Assembly (NCBI GenBank): GCA_035079385.1
Contig: JAVHKY010000003.1
Coordinates: 11,821,501 to 11,885,500, forward strand
Reading direction: 5' to 3'
Origin: Aspidiotus rigidus
Lineage: Eukaryota; Arthropoda; Insecta; Hemiptera; Diaspididae
DNA length: 64,000 nt
The notes beneath the pieces were generated by a model. That model was given only the letters and a program-made list of their open reading frames with translations. It did no database searches and had not been told where the DNA came from. Shown here in pieces: positions 35,431 to 48,293 of this stretch. The position numbers and the translations under genes are program-made. The stretch's first letter is position 1, and each line of letters opens with the position of its first letter.

Positions 35431-35541
35431 TTTAGGAGGTATTGCATTCTTGCGCATGGTAGAATTTTAGGTGTGGGGTGTGTTTTCTCGGCGTTTCAGA
35501 ATGTGTGGATTACGATTTTGACATTGGCTCAAATTCATATA

Positions 35542-35600
35542 TACGTACGTATGTATGTATGTATGTATGTATGTATGTATGTATGTATGTATGTATGTAC
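35542..35600. repeat. (GTAT)n microsatellite
   Basis: About 14 copies of a GTAT tetramer in uninterrupted runs. Confidence 0.95.
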
Positions 35601-36084
35601 TTTTATTGGTGGGCGAATGTTCTCGGTTGGTATTGGGTCGATTTATATGAAATTGAGAATTATTGAAGTTTTAGGGAATAGGGTAATTTTTTTGAAAATC
35701 GGATTGGTAGTTTTTGAGATTTTTCCATTTTAATTTAGAAATATTCGGAGCGGGGTAAGTCAAACGTCAGTTCGTTAACCATCCTGCGTTGAAAAGAATG
35801 AATGTTGCTATGGAAAATGAGGAATGTTACCGACTTGTGCGCGAAAAGGGTTTCTTTCTCGGAAGGGGAGGGGGTTGTAGGTTGTTTATTATCAGTGCAC
35901 GAGATTGAATAAAAAATAATGCTTGGCAAGTTTTGAAAATGAATTTGTATCGGAAAACGATGTCATTTTGCTGTTAAAACGTGAACAATCAAGTAATATA
36001 ATGTAGCCAATAATGAACAAAATCGAAAAAAGAAGTAGAGATGTAGGAAAATAAGATAGGAAAAGTCGGTTTTGCTTTCGTGCT

Positions 36085-36262
36085 GTGAAGGCTTTTTTTT
36101 TTTTTTTTTTTTGCAATAAGACTACGTAAATCTATGAATTGAAATTTTATAAATTTCTCATTCCTAGTTCGGAAATGATTTGGTAAAATCTAACAAAAAA
36201 ATTTAGAATGTTGTAATTTCCGAACTCCATTCACCCAAATATAATGTACAAGCAGAAACACC
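36085..36262. repeat. Repeat shared downstream of all three desaturase genes
   Basis: A T-run is followed by GCAATAAGACTACGTAAATC and then TTATAAATTTCTCATTCC. The latter part ends GTTGTAATTTCCGAACTCC. Related copies lie at 63515-63630 behind gene 3 and at 54345-54570 behind gene 2, the latter displaced by the gypsy insertion. Confidence 0.65.
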
Positions 36263-36753
36263 CGAAAATTAAATTAATTAATTAATTAAATAAATAAATA
36301 AATAAATACCTAGATAAATAATAATGTAAGTCCCTCCTATCATTCTACTTCTATCACGCATAGTTCAAGAAAAGAAGCAAAACTTTTTCAAGCCCATTTT
36401 GGCCGGACGTCGGACGCGGACGTAGCGTAGGATGGCGGACGGCAAATTGAAAAAAAAAAAACTGTAGAACAAGTTCCAAGTTAAAATTTTCGAGCTCCGA
36501 ACTTTGCCGCTTGGCCGGATGGCAGATGTTTTTCCCGAAAAATCCCCCTATAAAGAGGTTTCTTCTTAAAATATCTGACATTCGGAATCAAGTAGGATGG
36601 AGTCCTCGACACTACGAGTCATTACTATTGGCAATGAGGAAGGTACACGGACACGTAACGATAGATACCGAAATATTACCACGGCACAGCAGTTTATTCG
36701 ACATAAATATCAACCAAAAACAAACAAACCGAAGAATTTAGAGCCGAACGTGA

Positions 36754-39700
36754 AAGGCTCTAGCCGGGTAAAGGGGGAAAGATGGCCTTGGTCGGAAAAT
36801 GTTTTTAATGTCCGTCAAAATGTTGTTCGCAATGAGAAAACTCGAAATCCAAAAAATTGGACCCATCCGCTCATCCACATGGGCTGCAGAGGGATTTTTA
36901 GGTCTAAAATCCAAAGGGCTGTATCTCAGGCAATAATGATCGCACAGCGATGAAATTTGAGGGCGTTTTAGTGTATGTGAACGTTCATCCATGGTATTTT
37001 TTTCAAAAAAAAAACCATTCATATTTTCCCTAGTTTCTAGCTATAACAATACAAACTCGAATAAAAAAAAATCGGGGGGAGGCACCTGGGGAAAATCATT
37101 CATTTGAAGCGCCATACCCTCTACTACAACATACATGAGTACCATAGTCCTCGGTGAGGTGCAACATTCCCAAAAAGAACGATATATAATGAATTTCTGT
37201 GATTTTTCCATGAATAGCGGGTTGAACTATGACTGCTACCGCAATAGACCGCGAGAAATCAATGGTCAATGTTCGAGGTGAAAAATACGCACTCCTCCGT
37301 GAGATGAAATGGGAATGTTGATAGACCTAAAATATATTTTTAGTATTTCGTTTATCGATTTGGTCAATTCTCATATAAACACGTCCACCGATTAGGTGGA
37401 GTACGTTAGATTGAGAAAAATGGTTGAAAAATTCTCCAGTCGCTGGAACAGTCTGAAAATAGAAGAGAAGTGAGAACATTCACTTTTTCACCCTGGAGGA
37501 CCGTGAGTTTTGGTATTTCATTCATCAAATAGGTCAGTTCTCACGTAAACATGTTCGCCGAGTTTGAAGAAAATTGTCAAAAAATTCTCCAGCCGCTGGA
37601 ACCTTATGGAAAGGAAAATAATCGAGAACATCTAATTTTTTACCCTGGAGGACGGCGATTTTTGGTATTTTGTTCATCAATTACGTAAATTCTTAAGTAA
37701 ACATGTACGCCAAGTTTGAAAAAAATAGTCAAAAAATTCTCCAGCCGCTGTAATGGTCTGGAAAGGACAATAAATCGGGGAAATCCACTTTTTCACCCAG
37801 GAGAATCCTGAGTGTTGGTATTTCATTCCACAATTCGTTCAATTTTTATGTAAACATATCCGCTGAGTTGGGAAAAAATAATAAAAAAATTCTCCAGTTT
37901 CTGGGATACCCTGGAAATAGTAAAACTCCAGGTAATCACTTTTCCAACATGGAAACCGTGATTTTTCATATTCTGTTTATCAACAAGGTGAATTCTTATG
38001 TAAATACATCCGCCGAGTTAGTCAATAAATTCTCCAGCTGCCGGAACGGTCTAGAAATACCAAGTTCAGAAAATCCACTTTTTCAACATGGAGAGCCCTG
38101 ATTTTTGGTATGTTCTTCATCAATTAGGTCAAATCTTATGTTAATAAGTTTTACAAGTTGGAAAAAAATAGTCAATAAATTCTCCAGTCGCTAGGACGCT
38201 CTGGAAATAATAAAAAACCGATACACACCCATCCCTTTACTTTAAAGTGTTGAATGTTTATTTTTGTTACCCTGAAGTCGTAGAGGTACAAACGGTGTTA
38301 CTAGGAGCCATGCACTTCCATGAAGTGCAGGAATCTTCTCTCGAATTGAGGTGACAATGCTTCAAATATTGGAATTCATGAGCATGACAATACAAAGGAG
38401 ATGATTGTCTTCCACATCATGCGAGTGCACGGCTATCAGTAACACAATTTGTACCGCTGCAACTCGAGGGTGGAAAAGTAACAAATGAATCATTGTGGCG
38501 GGTGTGTATCTTTGATTTTTAATATTTTCAGAGCGTCCCAACGACTGGAGAATTTTTTTCAATTTTTTTAAAACTCGGCGTAAGTGTTCTTAGAAGAATC
38601 GACCATACCAATGAGCGTCTGGAGAATTTATTGAATATTTTTTTCGAAATAGGGATATATTTACTCAAAAATTGACCTTATTGATAAATAGAATACAAAA
38701 ATCACGATTCTCCAAGTTCAAATAGCAGATATTTTCAATTTTTCATTTTCAGACTACAGTATTCTAGCGACTGAAGAATTTCTGGACTATTTTTTTCAAA
38801 CTCTGCGGAGGTATTAACATAAGATTTGACCTTTTTGATAAATAACATAGCAAAAATCAGGGCTCTCCATTTTGAAAAAGTTGATTTTCTGGATTTGGTA
38901 CTATTTCTAGATCATTCCAGCGACTGGAGAATTTATTGACTATTTTTTCCCCACTCGGCGGATGTATTTACATAAGAATTGACCTTGTTGATAAACAGAA
39001 TATGAAAAATCACGGTTTTACATGTTGGAAAAGTGGATTACCTAGAGTTTTTACTATTTCCAGGGCATCCAGAAACTGGAGAATTTTTTTATTATTTTTT
39101 CCCAACTCGGCGGATGTATTCACATAAGATTTGCCGTAATTGATGAATGAAATATGAAAAATCGCAGTTCTCCAGGTTGAAAAAGTGGACTTCCTCGATT
39201 TTTTGCCATTTCCAGACTGTTCGAGCGACTGGAGAATTTTTTGACTATTTTTTTCAAACTCGACGGACATATTTACTTGAGAATTCACACAATTGATGAA
39301 CAAAATACCAAAAATCGCGGTCCTCCAGGGTAAAAAATTGGATGTTCTCGATTATTTGTCCTTTCCAGAAGGTTCCAGCGACTGGAGAATTTTTTGACCT
39401 ATTTTTTTCAAACTCAGCGGACTTGTTTACATGAGAATTGAACGAATTGTGGAATGAAATACCAAAACTCACGATTCTCCTGGGTGAAAAAGTGGATTTC
39501 TCCGATTTATTGTCATTTCCAGACCATTACAAAGGCTGGAGAATTTTTTGACTATTTTTTTCAAACTTGGCGTACATGTTTACTTAAGAATTTACGTAAT
39601 TGATGAACAAAATACCAAAAATCGCCGTCCTCCAGGGTAAAAAATTAGATGTTCTCGATTATTTTCCTTTCCATAAGGTTCCAGCGGCTGGAGAATTTTT

Positions 39701-40378
39701 CAACCATTTTTCTCAATCTAACGTACTCCACCTAATCGGTGGACGTGTTTACATAAGAATTGACCAAATCGATAAATGAAATACTAAAAATATATTTTTG
39801 GTCTATCAACATTCCCATTTCATCTCATGGAGGAGTGCGTATTTTTCACCTCGAACATTGACTATTGATTTCTCGCGGTCTATTGTGGTAGCAGTCATAG
39901 TTCACCCCGCTGTTCATGGAAAAATCACAGAAATTCATTAAATATTGATTTTTTTGGGAATGTTGCACCTCACCGAGTACTATGGTACTCATGTATGTTG
40001 TAGTAGAGGGTATGGCGCTTCAAATGAATGATTTTCCCCAGGTGCCTCCCCCCTTTTTTTTAAATTCGAGTTTGAAGTTTTGTCATAGCTACAAACTAGG
40101 GAAAATATGAATGGTTTTTTTTTTGAAAAAAATACCATGGATGAACGTTCACATAATATACTAAAACGTCCTCAAATTTCATCGCTGTGTGATCATTATT
40201 GGCTGAGATATAGCCATTTGGATTTTAGGCCTAAAAATCACTCTGCAGCCCATGTGGATGAGCGGATGGGTCCAATTTTTTGGATTTCGAGTTTTCTCAT
40301 TGGGAACAACATTTTGACGGACATTTAAAACATTTTCCGACCAAGGCCATTTTTCCCCCTTTACCCGGCTAGAGCCTT
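36754..40378. mobile_element. 3.6-kb foldback with arms made of about 150-bp tandem repeats
   Basis: The left tip AAGGCTCTAGCCGGGTAAAG (36754) is mirrored exactly at the right tip (to 40378). The outer about 600 bp of each arm is unique and well matched, so the same peptide frame appears once on each strand (36738-37022 minus; 40107-40328 plus). Inside, each arm consists of about 150-bp units with an AAATTCTCCAGCCGCTGG core: six on the left (near 37434, 37588, 37737, 37892, 38028, 38177) and about nine on the right (38530-39690, inverted). The central loop is about 38237-38495. No transposase was seen. The structure is reminiscent of FB/Galileo-type elements. Confidence 0.85.
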
Positions 40379-40584
40379 CCCAAAATTGAAATAGATTAAA
40401 ATTGAATAATTAAAATAATTAATGAAGTAAATTTAAATTTAGTCGAGTTTAGTTAAAAGTAGGTAAGTGAAAAGAACTGTAAAATAACGAGGGTAAAAAA
40501 AGAACTAAAATAAACAATGAAATGTAAAAAGAAGTTAATTTCGAGTCAAGAATAATAAACCATCATCAAGACTGAACTGAAATA

Positions 40585-40650
40585 TATTTTCTGCGGTTTG
40601 CATTGTTTACTCTCCCTCCGGAGTATTCGTCCTTTCGCGTTTAAAACCGA
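40585..40650 (+). mobile_element. Penelope-like 3' tail fragment
   Basis: TTTCTGCGGTTTGCATTGTT, then TACTCTCC and GGAGTATTCGT match the tail of the element ending at 29019. Only about 65 bp are retained. Confidence 0.65.
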
Positions 40651-41179
40651 CATCACGAACCAGAACTAAGAAAATCCAAAATTTAGAAAAACGGGCGCCT
40701 ACGAATTACTCAACAACACTAAGCATGTTTTGTTTGGCAATTTCATATTGTACATATTTGAGTTACTACCGGAATGATGATACCCCCTTTCAGTGTCCTC
40801 CCTTAATGTTTTCTCTTCTCCGTTTAGTTTAGATCTCATGATGGAGTGATACACTTTGTAACCGGTCGTCGTTACCTCAAATGTTTATGTACCTGTATTA
40901 GAAAATTTTTAATCTTCTTAGACTGGTTTGCGGTTTGCACAGGTTTAGAACTCGAAATTTCTCCATGTCCCTAGCTGTCGGACCCGTCCGCTTCGCTCGT
41001 TCACCTCAATTCTGAGTCTAATATAAGTCTAGTACACCTATCTGTTTTGTTGTTGGGGAGGGGGGAAAGAATCCTCGAGAAACGAGCGCGTATGCGAGCA
41101 CATCCGCGTTCGACTTTTGTGACGTCATAATTTTCGAAAAATGTCTTTGACGATGATGATAGGAGAGGGACTTGGAAGA

Positions 41180-42033
41180 ACGACGGCTTGCTTAAGGAAG
41201 TTAAACGAGGAACGCAGGGAACCTGTTTTATGAGTCAAACTGGTTTTGGGTATTAAGAATTCAAGCAAGCCTACACACAGTATAAAGCTAGTATAGAATA
41301 GGACGTCATAAGTGACCTGGACCTATTTTAGGGACTTCGAAATATGTATCTCGAGAGTCGAAATTGTTCTAAGATAGGGGCGAAGGACGATTTTCTCAAA
41401 TACCCCCTCCCCCCACAAAACAGGTTCCTCGTTGAAACATCGACCTGCAAACTATGTGTATGTATGATAGGAGCGACCCTTGGAAGAATTTCAATTTTCC
41501 TCGGACTAGGACTGTTTTTTACCGCTGGAACTGGGGGGGGGGAGGGTGTTGGACTTGGACCATTTTAACAAAGAATCTGTTCTACGGGGGGTTTTTCTAA
41601 AAAACGCGCCGTGTGATGTCCAACAAAAAAAAATTGTTCAAGTCCCCCTCCTATCATATACAGCTCAGATTGAACTTGGAATAATTTCGACTTTCGAGCT
41701 ATATACGATAGGAGAGGGACTTGGAAATATCGACCTCCAAGCTACTACGATAGGAATGAAACCTAGAAAAATTTTGACTATCGAGCCATAATATAAAATA
41801 GGAAAGGGATTTAGAAAAACATTGACTATCAAGCCATAACATATGATAGGAAGGAAAAGGACTTGGAAAAATTCTTACATTTAGGCTATTTACACTATGA
41901 TACAAGCGACTCGGGATAACTTGAGAATTTTCAAGATTTCAATTTGAATTCACAATACAAAACCAATTCGACGCATAGAACAGATTCCCTGCGTTCCTCG
42001 TTTAACTTGGTCAAGAAAGCCGTAATTTTTATC
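41180..42033. mobile_element. Two decayed AACAGG-family copies
   Basis: An inverted copy spans about 41180-41440, from GACGGCTTGCTTAAGGAAGT to ACAAAACAGGTTCCTCGTT. A plus-oriented copy spans about 41567-42033, from TTAACAAAGAATCTGTTCTA to CAGATTCCCTGCGTTCC plus a TCGTTTAACTT tail. Degenerate 45-bp units lie at 41640-41900. Confidence 0.6.
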
Positions 42034-42139
42034 GATTAGGATTTTTTGCCGGACATTGGACGACGCATGGTACATTTTTGGAAGCATCTCGCCCCCCCCC
42101 CCCCCACCCCATACATTATGTTAGGGATTGTTCTCAGAC

Positions 42140-42682
42140 GTTATCAGATCGCAACGTAAAATAATACGTCGAATTACTTAGTCGCAATATGTTATTTCAA
42201 CGAATCGCAATTGATCCAAAGAACACCAAACACTGATTGATTGGTCGGTGAAAGTTATTTCTCGATCCATATGGCTGAGGTTCTTCCTTCTGACCTGCAT
42301 TACGGATTATCAAATTTCTAAATTAGGAACTCCACGAGCAATGAGTTTCATCAATTCATACAATGTTTGTGTTCAATCTGCAGTTATATGACTGCCATCT
42401 CATACATAATTATAACACCGAAAGGTAATCATTAAGAAGTTGCAAAATTTTAATAATTTAAATTCCTCGTCGTTCGTACCCGCGTGATAAATCAGTGACC
42501 AGAGGTCGATTTTTCAACTCGAAGTGTTGACAAATCGTTGCAAAAGATCACGCAATCCTATCAATATAAACGTTTGCTGCGTATAGTGTGGGCGGAAATA
42601 TACTGCAGGTATAAAAAATTTCTTATCAGAATCGTGAATAATTTTGAGGTGAGTTCTAGCCCGAGTCTGTATTGATTTACAG
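42140..42682 (+). promoter_or_regulatory. Promoter and noncoding leader exon of desaturase gene 2
   Basis: Highly similar to the gene 1 block. TATAAAAA is at 42610-42617. The tandem candidate donors are GAG|GTGAGT at 42649 and ACAG|GTAAGT at 42683. The leader intron runs to an acceptor at 44060. Confidence 0.7.
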
Positions 42683-43015
42683 GTAAGTACTGATTTAAAT
42701 AAAACGGGAAAAAATTATAGAGTAGAGAGAAATGTTTTTTCTCTCTTTAGGGTTCTTGTCTCGGCAAGCCAGAGCCCTTGAGCATTCGCGAAAAAAAAAA
42801 TTAAAAGAAATCAAGGTTTCTTGCTGAAAAGGTACATTGTGACGTCACAATTCAAGATACATAATATTCTGTGTCATCTATAATTTTATTTTCACATTCC
42901 CTTTTTTAAATTTTTGCACACTATTCGCATAAATTTCTTCCTCTCTTCTTTTCGATACCTCAATAATGATGATATACCTACCGATATAACAAATGTAAAT
43001 TTTTTTCGTGAAATT

Positions 43016-43366
43016 GGTATAATTCTGAATATAAAAATTCGACACTCAATTTCAATATATTTTTCGATTTTCACAACGTTTCGGCCGTACCCGCCGGCCT
43101 TTATCAAGTAACTTAACTGACAATAAAAATACAACCCAAAAGTTCTGCGAACAAATGTCTTAGGACCACCTGAATCACATATAATATTATGCTCCTATTG
43201 CGATAAGAATAATTGTTCATACTTGTCGTTCATCTATCCACCCGGTTGCTCATTTGTATTTCTATTGTCAGTTACTTGATGAAAGCCGGTGGGTGCGGCC
43301 GAAACGTTGTGAAAATCGAAAAAATACAATGAAATTTAGTACCAAATTCTTATATTCAGGAGTACC
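43016..43366. mobile_element. MITE with about 100-bp inverted repeats (gene 2 copy)
   Basis: The complete version of the element at 25741. Arms run from GGTATAATTCTGAATATAAA to TTATATTCAGGAGTACC, pairing through CGATTTTCACAACGTTTCGG. Centre about 43125-43250. Flanks resemble the uninterrupted gene 3 sequence near 57590-57605. Confidence 0.8.
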
Positions 43367-44069
43367 TCCCGATATATTCTACGACCGTGATCGAATGTAT
43401 CTGGGTATCGTCAGTAGTCTATCGGTTTTCGCTGGGAATAATTATTTGTGGGAATACTTGGGCATTTTGGATCTTGACAGACAGGAAGGAACCGAATCGC
43501 TCATGTTCAGATCTGAGCCGAACAAGAAGATACAGATCTTTCGATTTCCTGATCTTGACAAAGACACAATCTGGATCTCTTAAGCTTTAGACCTCAGCAG
43601 AAGAAAAGCTCCAGATCTTCCAAAAAAATATTTTTACAGTCAAAGAGAAAAAAACAAGAGACCTGGTTAGTGAGGCACATAGTAACTCAGTCTCGTTTCA
43701 CAATAAACAAATGTTGAATATGTTAATGGCCATACGGCACAATCCGCTGCTAATAGAATTTGAAGATATAAATATTCATTACAAAAACAAAACTTTCTTC
43801 TTTTCCTCTGATTTATATTGATCATCGTAAATCAAATAGCGCAGGAAAAGTGTTCAAACTGTCACGAGGTGGGCACTTAGAGGAATCCAAATAATATTAC
43901 CATAAACCCGCACCTTAAGTCAGTTCAGTGGACTTCTGGTTTGCAAATTAAAAACCGAGCTTTTCCATGCTGCAATTTTCAGTTCGCTAAAGTTAGCAAA
44001 TGAGAGCTGCATATCTTTACGTAAGCAAAATAGTACCTAATCATTTTCTTCTTCTCACAGATTCCTTGA

Positions 44070-44753
44070 ATGGCTCCACGAGAAAAAGATCCACTTTCTA
44101 CTGTAGATGATTTAAAATGCGAAGGGAAAAGTGTAGATGAAAATCATAACCTTCGATCGCCTTCACCGGCAATTGAAAAATCCTATAAACGACAGCTTGT
44201 GTGGAGAAGTATCGTAGGTTGGATAGCTCTGTGCCCAGCATTTTTGTATGCAGTATATTTAGCTTTTGTAGAGGCTAGTTGGTTGACAAACGTTTGGAGT
44301 ATGTGCTCTCGCGAAGAATTATGTAAATCGACTACTGATGTTGATGCATTAAATTTTTTGTTGTACATTTCTAGCCTTTCTGCTGTACGAAGCAACTTTC
44401 TTCGGTGTCACCGCAGGTTCGCACAGACTTTGGGCCCACCGTTCGTATAAAGCTAAATGGCCGCTAAAACTTATACTCATAGCACTTCAAACAATGACGC
44501 TTCAGGTGAGCCTTTTTATTCGAACATACTAGAAATAGCTGATCTACGGAAGCAAAAATTAGACCACACTATGAGGACATGATGGTGGAACTGAAAGGTA
44601 CACAATTTTTGACATGTTCCATGTCTTTTCTCTGGCCGGATCCCGATTTTGAAACTCGCGAGTACACCCCCCCCCCACCCGTCAAGCGAAATCTCTACCC
44701 CGTGTGTGATTCAGAAATTCGCGAGTACACCCCGCGTAATAATTAATAATTAA

Positions 44754-44798
<45 letters not shown>

Positions 44799-44820
44799 GA
44801 ATATTTAAATAAATAACTAA

Positions 44821-44854
<34 letters not shown>

Positions 44855-45000
44855 AAATAAATAGATAAATAATTAAATAATTAAATAATTAATTACCGTG
44901 CGTCCGTGCACATCTCTACCCCGCGGGTGATTCAGAAATTCGCGAATACACCCCGCGTAATAATAATAATTGATAATTAATAAATAAATAAATAAATGAA

Positions 45001-45031
<31 letters not shown>

Positions 45032-47297
45032 ATATTTAAATAATTATTACATATAATTAATAATTAGAAAATTTTCTAAGTCCCTCCTCCTATCATATAT
45101 GGCTGGATAGTCGAAATTTTTCCAAGTCCCCTAGACTTGAATTGTCTCATACCATTCCAATACAACAGCGAGATCGCTCGTGCGCCCCACGAAAGTTGAT
45201 ACCTCAAAATATAGAACACCCACAATTACCTCAAAATATTTCTCATACAAGACTTATACGACGCCAAGATAGGTAAAGGGGTAAACGAATAATATCTCAC
45301 GAACACTTGACCTAGTAGAAGCCTAGACTGAAATATTTCGAGATGACTGATAATATATAAAAGACATGGAACATGATTTTCATTTATTTGCCTATGCCAG
45401 AAAATTTTTTTTATGAGGCCGTCTGTATATTTTCATGTTGAACAGTTCATCGAAAGATATATCCAACGAAAACAATAGACAATTAGGATATGGAGCCGCG
45501 TAATGATCACTTTTTTCCTCTGGTAATTAAATCTTTCAGTACTCTCCCGCGTGTTTCATTTAAAATACTCCATGAATCCGCGAGGAGTTCTATCCAGAGG
45601 GGGGAGAGGGTTTGGGGGGGCAAAATTTGGTTTCTTTATTGGATGGCGTTATTTGGAGGTACTGTACCGCCGCAGAAAATATTAGTTCGGTTTCTTGTCT
45701 GCTTGCGAACCTCTATCTGCTTGAGATGTATCAATCGTTTTGGTCGTCCACGGCTTCGAAGTTTTGTTCTGAATTTCAAGTTCCCAAATTTACCGGCGTC
45801 ATTCACATTGTAAGGAGGTGACAGTGAAGGACAAGAGTTTCGAGGTATACATGCACCATCTTCCTCATGATTCCAATGTTGCAATTCTCCTGTTCTTGTG
45901 TCCTGCACTCCTGAAGTAAGAAACTATAAAGGAGTCCCACGTCTGACCATCTCTTCTACATTCTTCATAGCCTGTAAGTACGATTCATAAAAGCTGCCTC
46001 CCCCCTGCGATGAAGCTTCACGCGGATTCACGGGAGATTGTAAGGGAATTCTGATATTATGAGGCAACTACATAGCTCCAAGGCTGGCTTATCCTATGTC
46101 TCTTGCCAACATGCACATCCAAAGTCAAAATTTCTTCAAGTCTTGTCTACACACTTTATGCGCTTTTTCTTATCATATTTTTCAATTTCAACATTTTTCC
46201 TGGCTAAAAACTAGAATTCTTTTCAGAGGTCTGTTTTGATATGGGCTCGGGAACACCGAACTCATCATAAGTATTCGGATACAAATGCTGATCCACATAA
46301 TGCTAGCCGCGGTTTCTTTTTCTCTCACGTTGGCTGGCACCTAGTGCGGAGGCATCCAGATGTTATTGAGAAAGGGAAAAAAATCGACTTATCCGACCTG
46401 AAACAAGATCCTTTTGTCTATTATCAATGGAAGTAAGCCCATTTGTCCTTAGAAAAAAAAATTAATGAAAATGCGTATGTAAAACGAGCTGTATAATGAT
46501 TTTCAGATACTATTATTGGCTGATGCCAGTTTTCGGTTTTCTACTACCAGGGCTAGTACCGGTCTATTTTTGGAATGAATCATTGCGTTGTGCTTTTTAT
46601 GTCCCCGGTCTGCTTCGGTTCTTTCTTGTGGTGCAGGCGACTTTTCTAGTCAACAGTGCCGCCCACATGTGGGGTGACAAGCCATACGATAGGTAAGTAC
46701 CAAAGGAGGCTCTTAACAATTACAGTAATAAAGACTAAAACCATCGCGATCCAAACGATGTTTACAAGTTGATTGTAAGCTGCCAGAAGAATAAAAAAGG
46801 ATTCCACGACACCATCATTTCGGTGATGCATAAGACTAATGATTGTGTACGAAAGATTACTAGTCACCGTTTTGCGAGTTGGCGACTACCGTCAAGTCAA
46901 AAGGTTTTTTCTTCTGGCATGCATCGTCACACACCCTTATTATTTCATGTATTTATGAGTGATTCTATTTGCATCATTGATTGGATGATGTTGTGAAACC
47001 CGATGACTTTTAATATTATTGTGCGATTGTTTGTGTTATGTATAAGCGCGACTCACACAAAATTGAGAGTGAAATGACCACAAGTACTTATTCTTTTTGA
47101 CATGTTCCATGTCTTTTCTCTCGCCAGACCCCAATTTTGAAACTCGCGAGTATCCCCCCCCCCCCCCCCCCCCGTCAAGAGAAATTTCTACCCCGTGGGT
47201 GATTCAGAAATTCGCGAGTACACCCCGAGTAATAATAATTAATAATTAATTAATTAATTAATTAATTAATAATTAAATAATTAAATAATTATAATAA

Positions 47298-47334
<37 letters not shown>

Positions 47335-48293
47335 AAATAATTAAATAATTAAATAAATAATTAATTAATTAAATAAATAAATAATTAAATAATTAATATA
47401 ATTAAATAATTAAATAAATAAATAATTAATATAATTAATAATTAGAAAATTTTCCAAGTCCCTCTTCCTATCATATATGGCTGGATAGTCGAAATTTTTC
47501 CAAGTCCCCTAGACTTGAATTGTCTCATACCATTCCAATACAACAGCGAGATCGCTCGTTCGCCCCACGAAAGTTGATACCTCAAAATATAGAACACCCA
47601 CAATTACCTCAAAATATTTCTCATACAAGACTTATACGACGCCAAGATAGGTAAAGGGGTAAACGAATAATATCTCACGAACACTTGACCTAGTACAAGA
47701 ATTAATAATACATAAATAAATAAATTAATTAATTAATGAATTAATTAATTTATTAATAAATAATTAAATAATTAAATAAATAAATAACTAGATAATTAAT
47801 ATAATTAATAATTAGAAAATTTTCTAAGTCCCTCTTCCTATCATATATGGCTGGATAGTCGAAATTTTTCCAAGTCCCCTAGACTTGAATTGTCTCGTAC
47901 CATTCCAATACAACAGCGAGACAGGGGGTAGTTCGTTTCTCTAATACGTACTTACATTTCTTCTTGCTTTCTAGGTATATTAAACCTGTTGAGAATTTCG
48001 GGGTAACAATTCTAGCACTGGGCGAAGGATGGCACAACTACCATCATGCGTTCCCATGGGACTATCGCGCGAGTGAATTGGGACGTTTTGGTACGAACTT
48101 GACTTCTACACTAATCGATTTTTTTGTGAAGCTTGGCTGGGCATACGACTTGAAAACTGCATCGATAGATACGGTGAAGAAACGAGTGCAAAAATCAGGC
48201 GACGGAAGTCATCCAGTCTGGGGTTGGGACGACAAAGATATGCCATTAGAAGTGAAACAAAAAGTTATTACTATTCATGAAAAAGAAAAGTAA
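44070..48293 (+). CDS. Acyl-CoA desaturase gene 2, 356 aa
   Basis: Paralogue of gene 1, same enzyme family and exon plan. Coding exons: 44070-44298, 44375-44505, 46227-46432, 46507-46692, 47975-48293. Histidine motifs: HRLWAH (93-98), HRTHH (130-134), NSAAH (238-242), HNYHH (271-275); signature KPVE (254-257). It has four extra residues (SPSP) near position 31 that gene 1 lacks. The 76-nt mini-intron (44299-44374) is not a multiple of three. Read unspliced, the first exon runs into a stop before the first histidine box, which could be mistaken for a pseudogene. Spliced, the gene is intact. The ATG lies 9 bp after the acceptor at 44060. Introns 3 and 5 each carry a copy of an (AAAT)n-rich block. 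A gypsy element sits about 390 bp past the stop. Confidence 0.93.
44614..45345. repeat. (AAAT)n-rich repeat block, copy A
   Basis: Begins CATGTTCCATGTCTTTTCTC, then a C-run (44665-44676), long AAATA microsatellites (44735-45050), one degenerate 45-bp-family unit, and GACTTGAATTGTCTCATACC, ending near CACTTGACCTAGTA. It is repeated at 47094-47695 within the same gene. Confidence 0.9.
47094..47925. repeat. (AAAT)n-rich repeat block, copy B plus partial copy C
   Basis: A near-identical second copy of the 44614 block is at 47094-47695, including a C-run at 47155-47173. A third, shorter copy of its second half is at 47700-47925. It lies in the last intron of desaturase gene 2 and replaces ancestral intron sequence seen in genes 1 and 3. 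Confidence 0.9.

Noticed and set aside
36597..36953. 118-codon frame with apparent conservation at 40107-40328
   Set aside because: The similarity is the inverted-repeat arm itself. The frame has no domain and the conservation does not favour one strand.
44299..44450. Frameshift making desaturase gene 2 (and 3) a pseudogene
   Set aside because: The apparent frameshift disappears when a 76-nt (67-nt in gene 3) GT-AG intron is recognised. The spliced product has normal spacing to the first histidine box.
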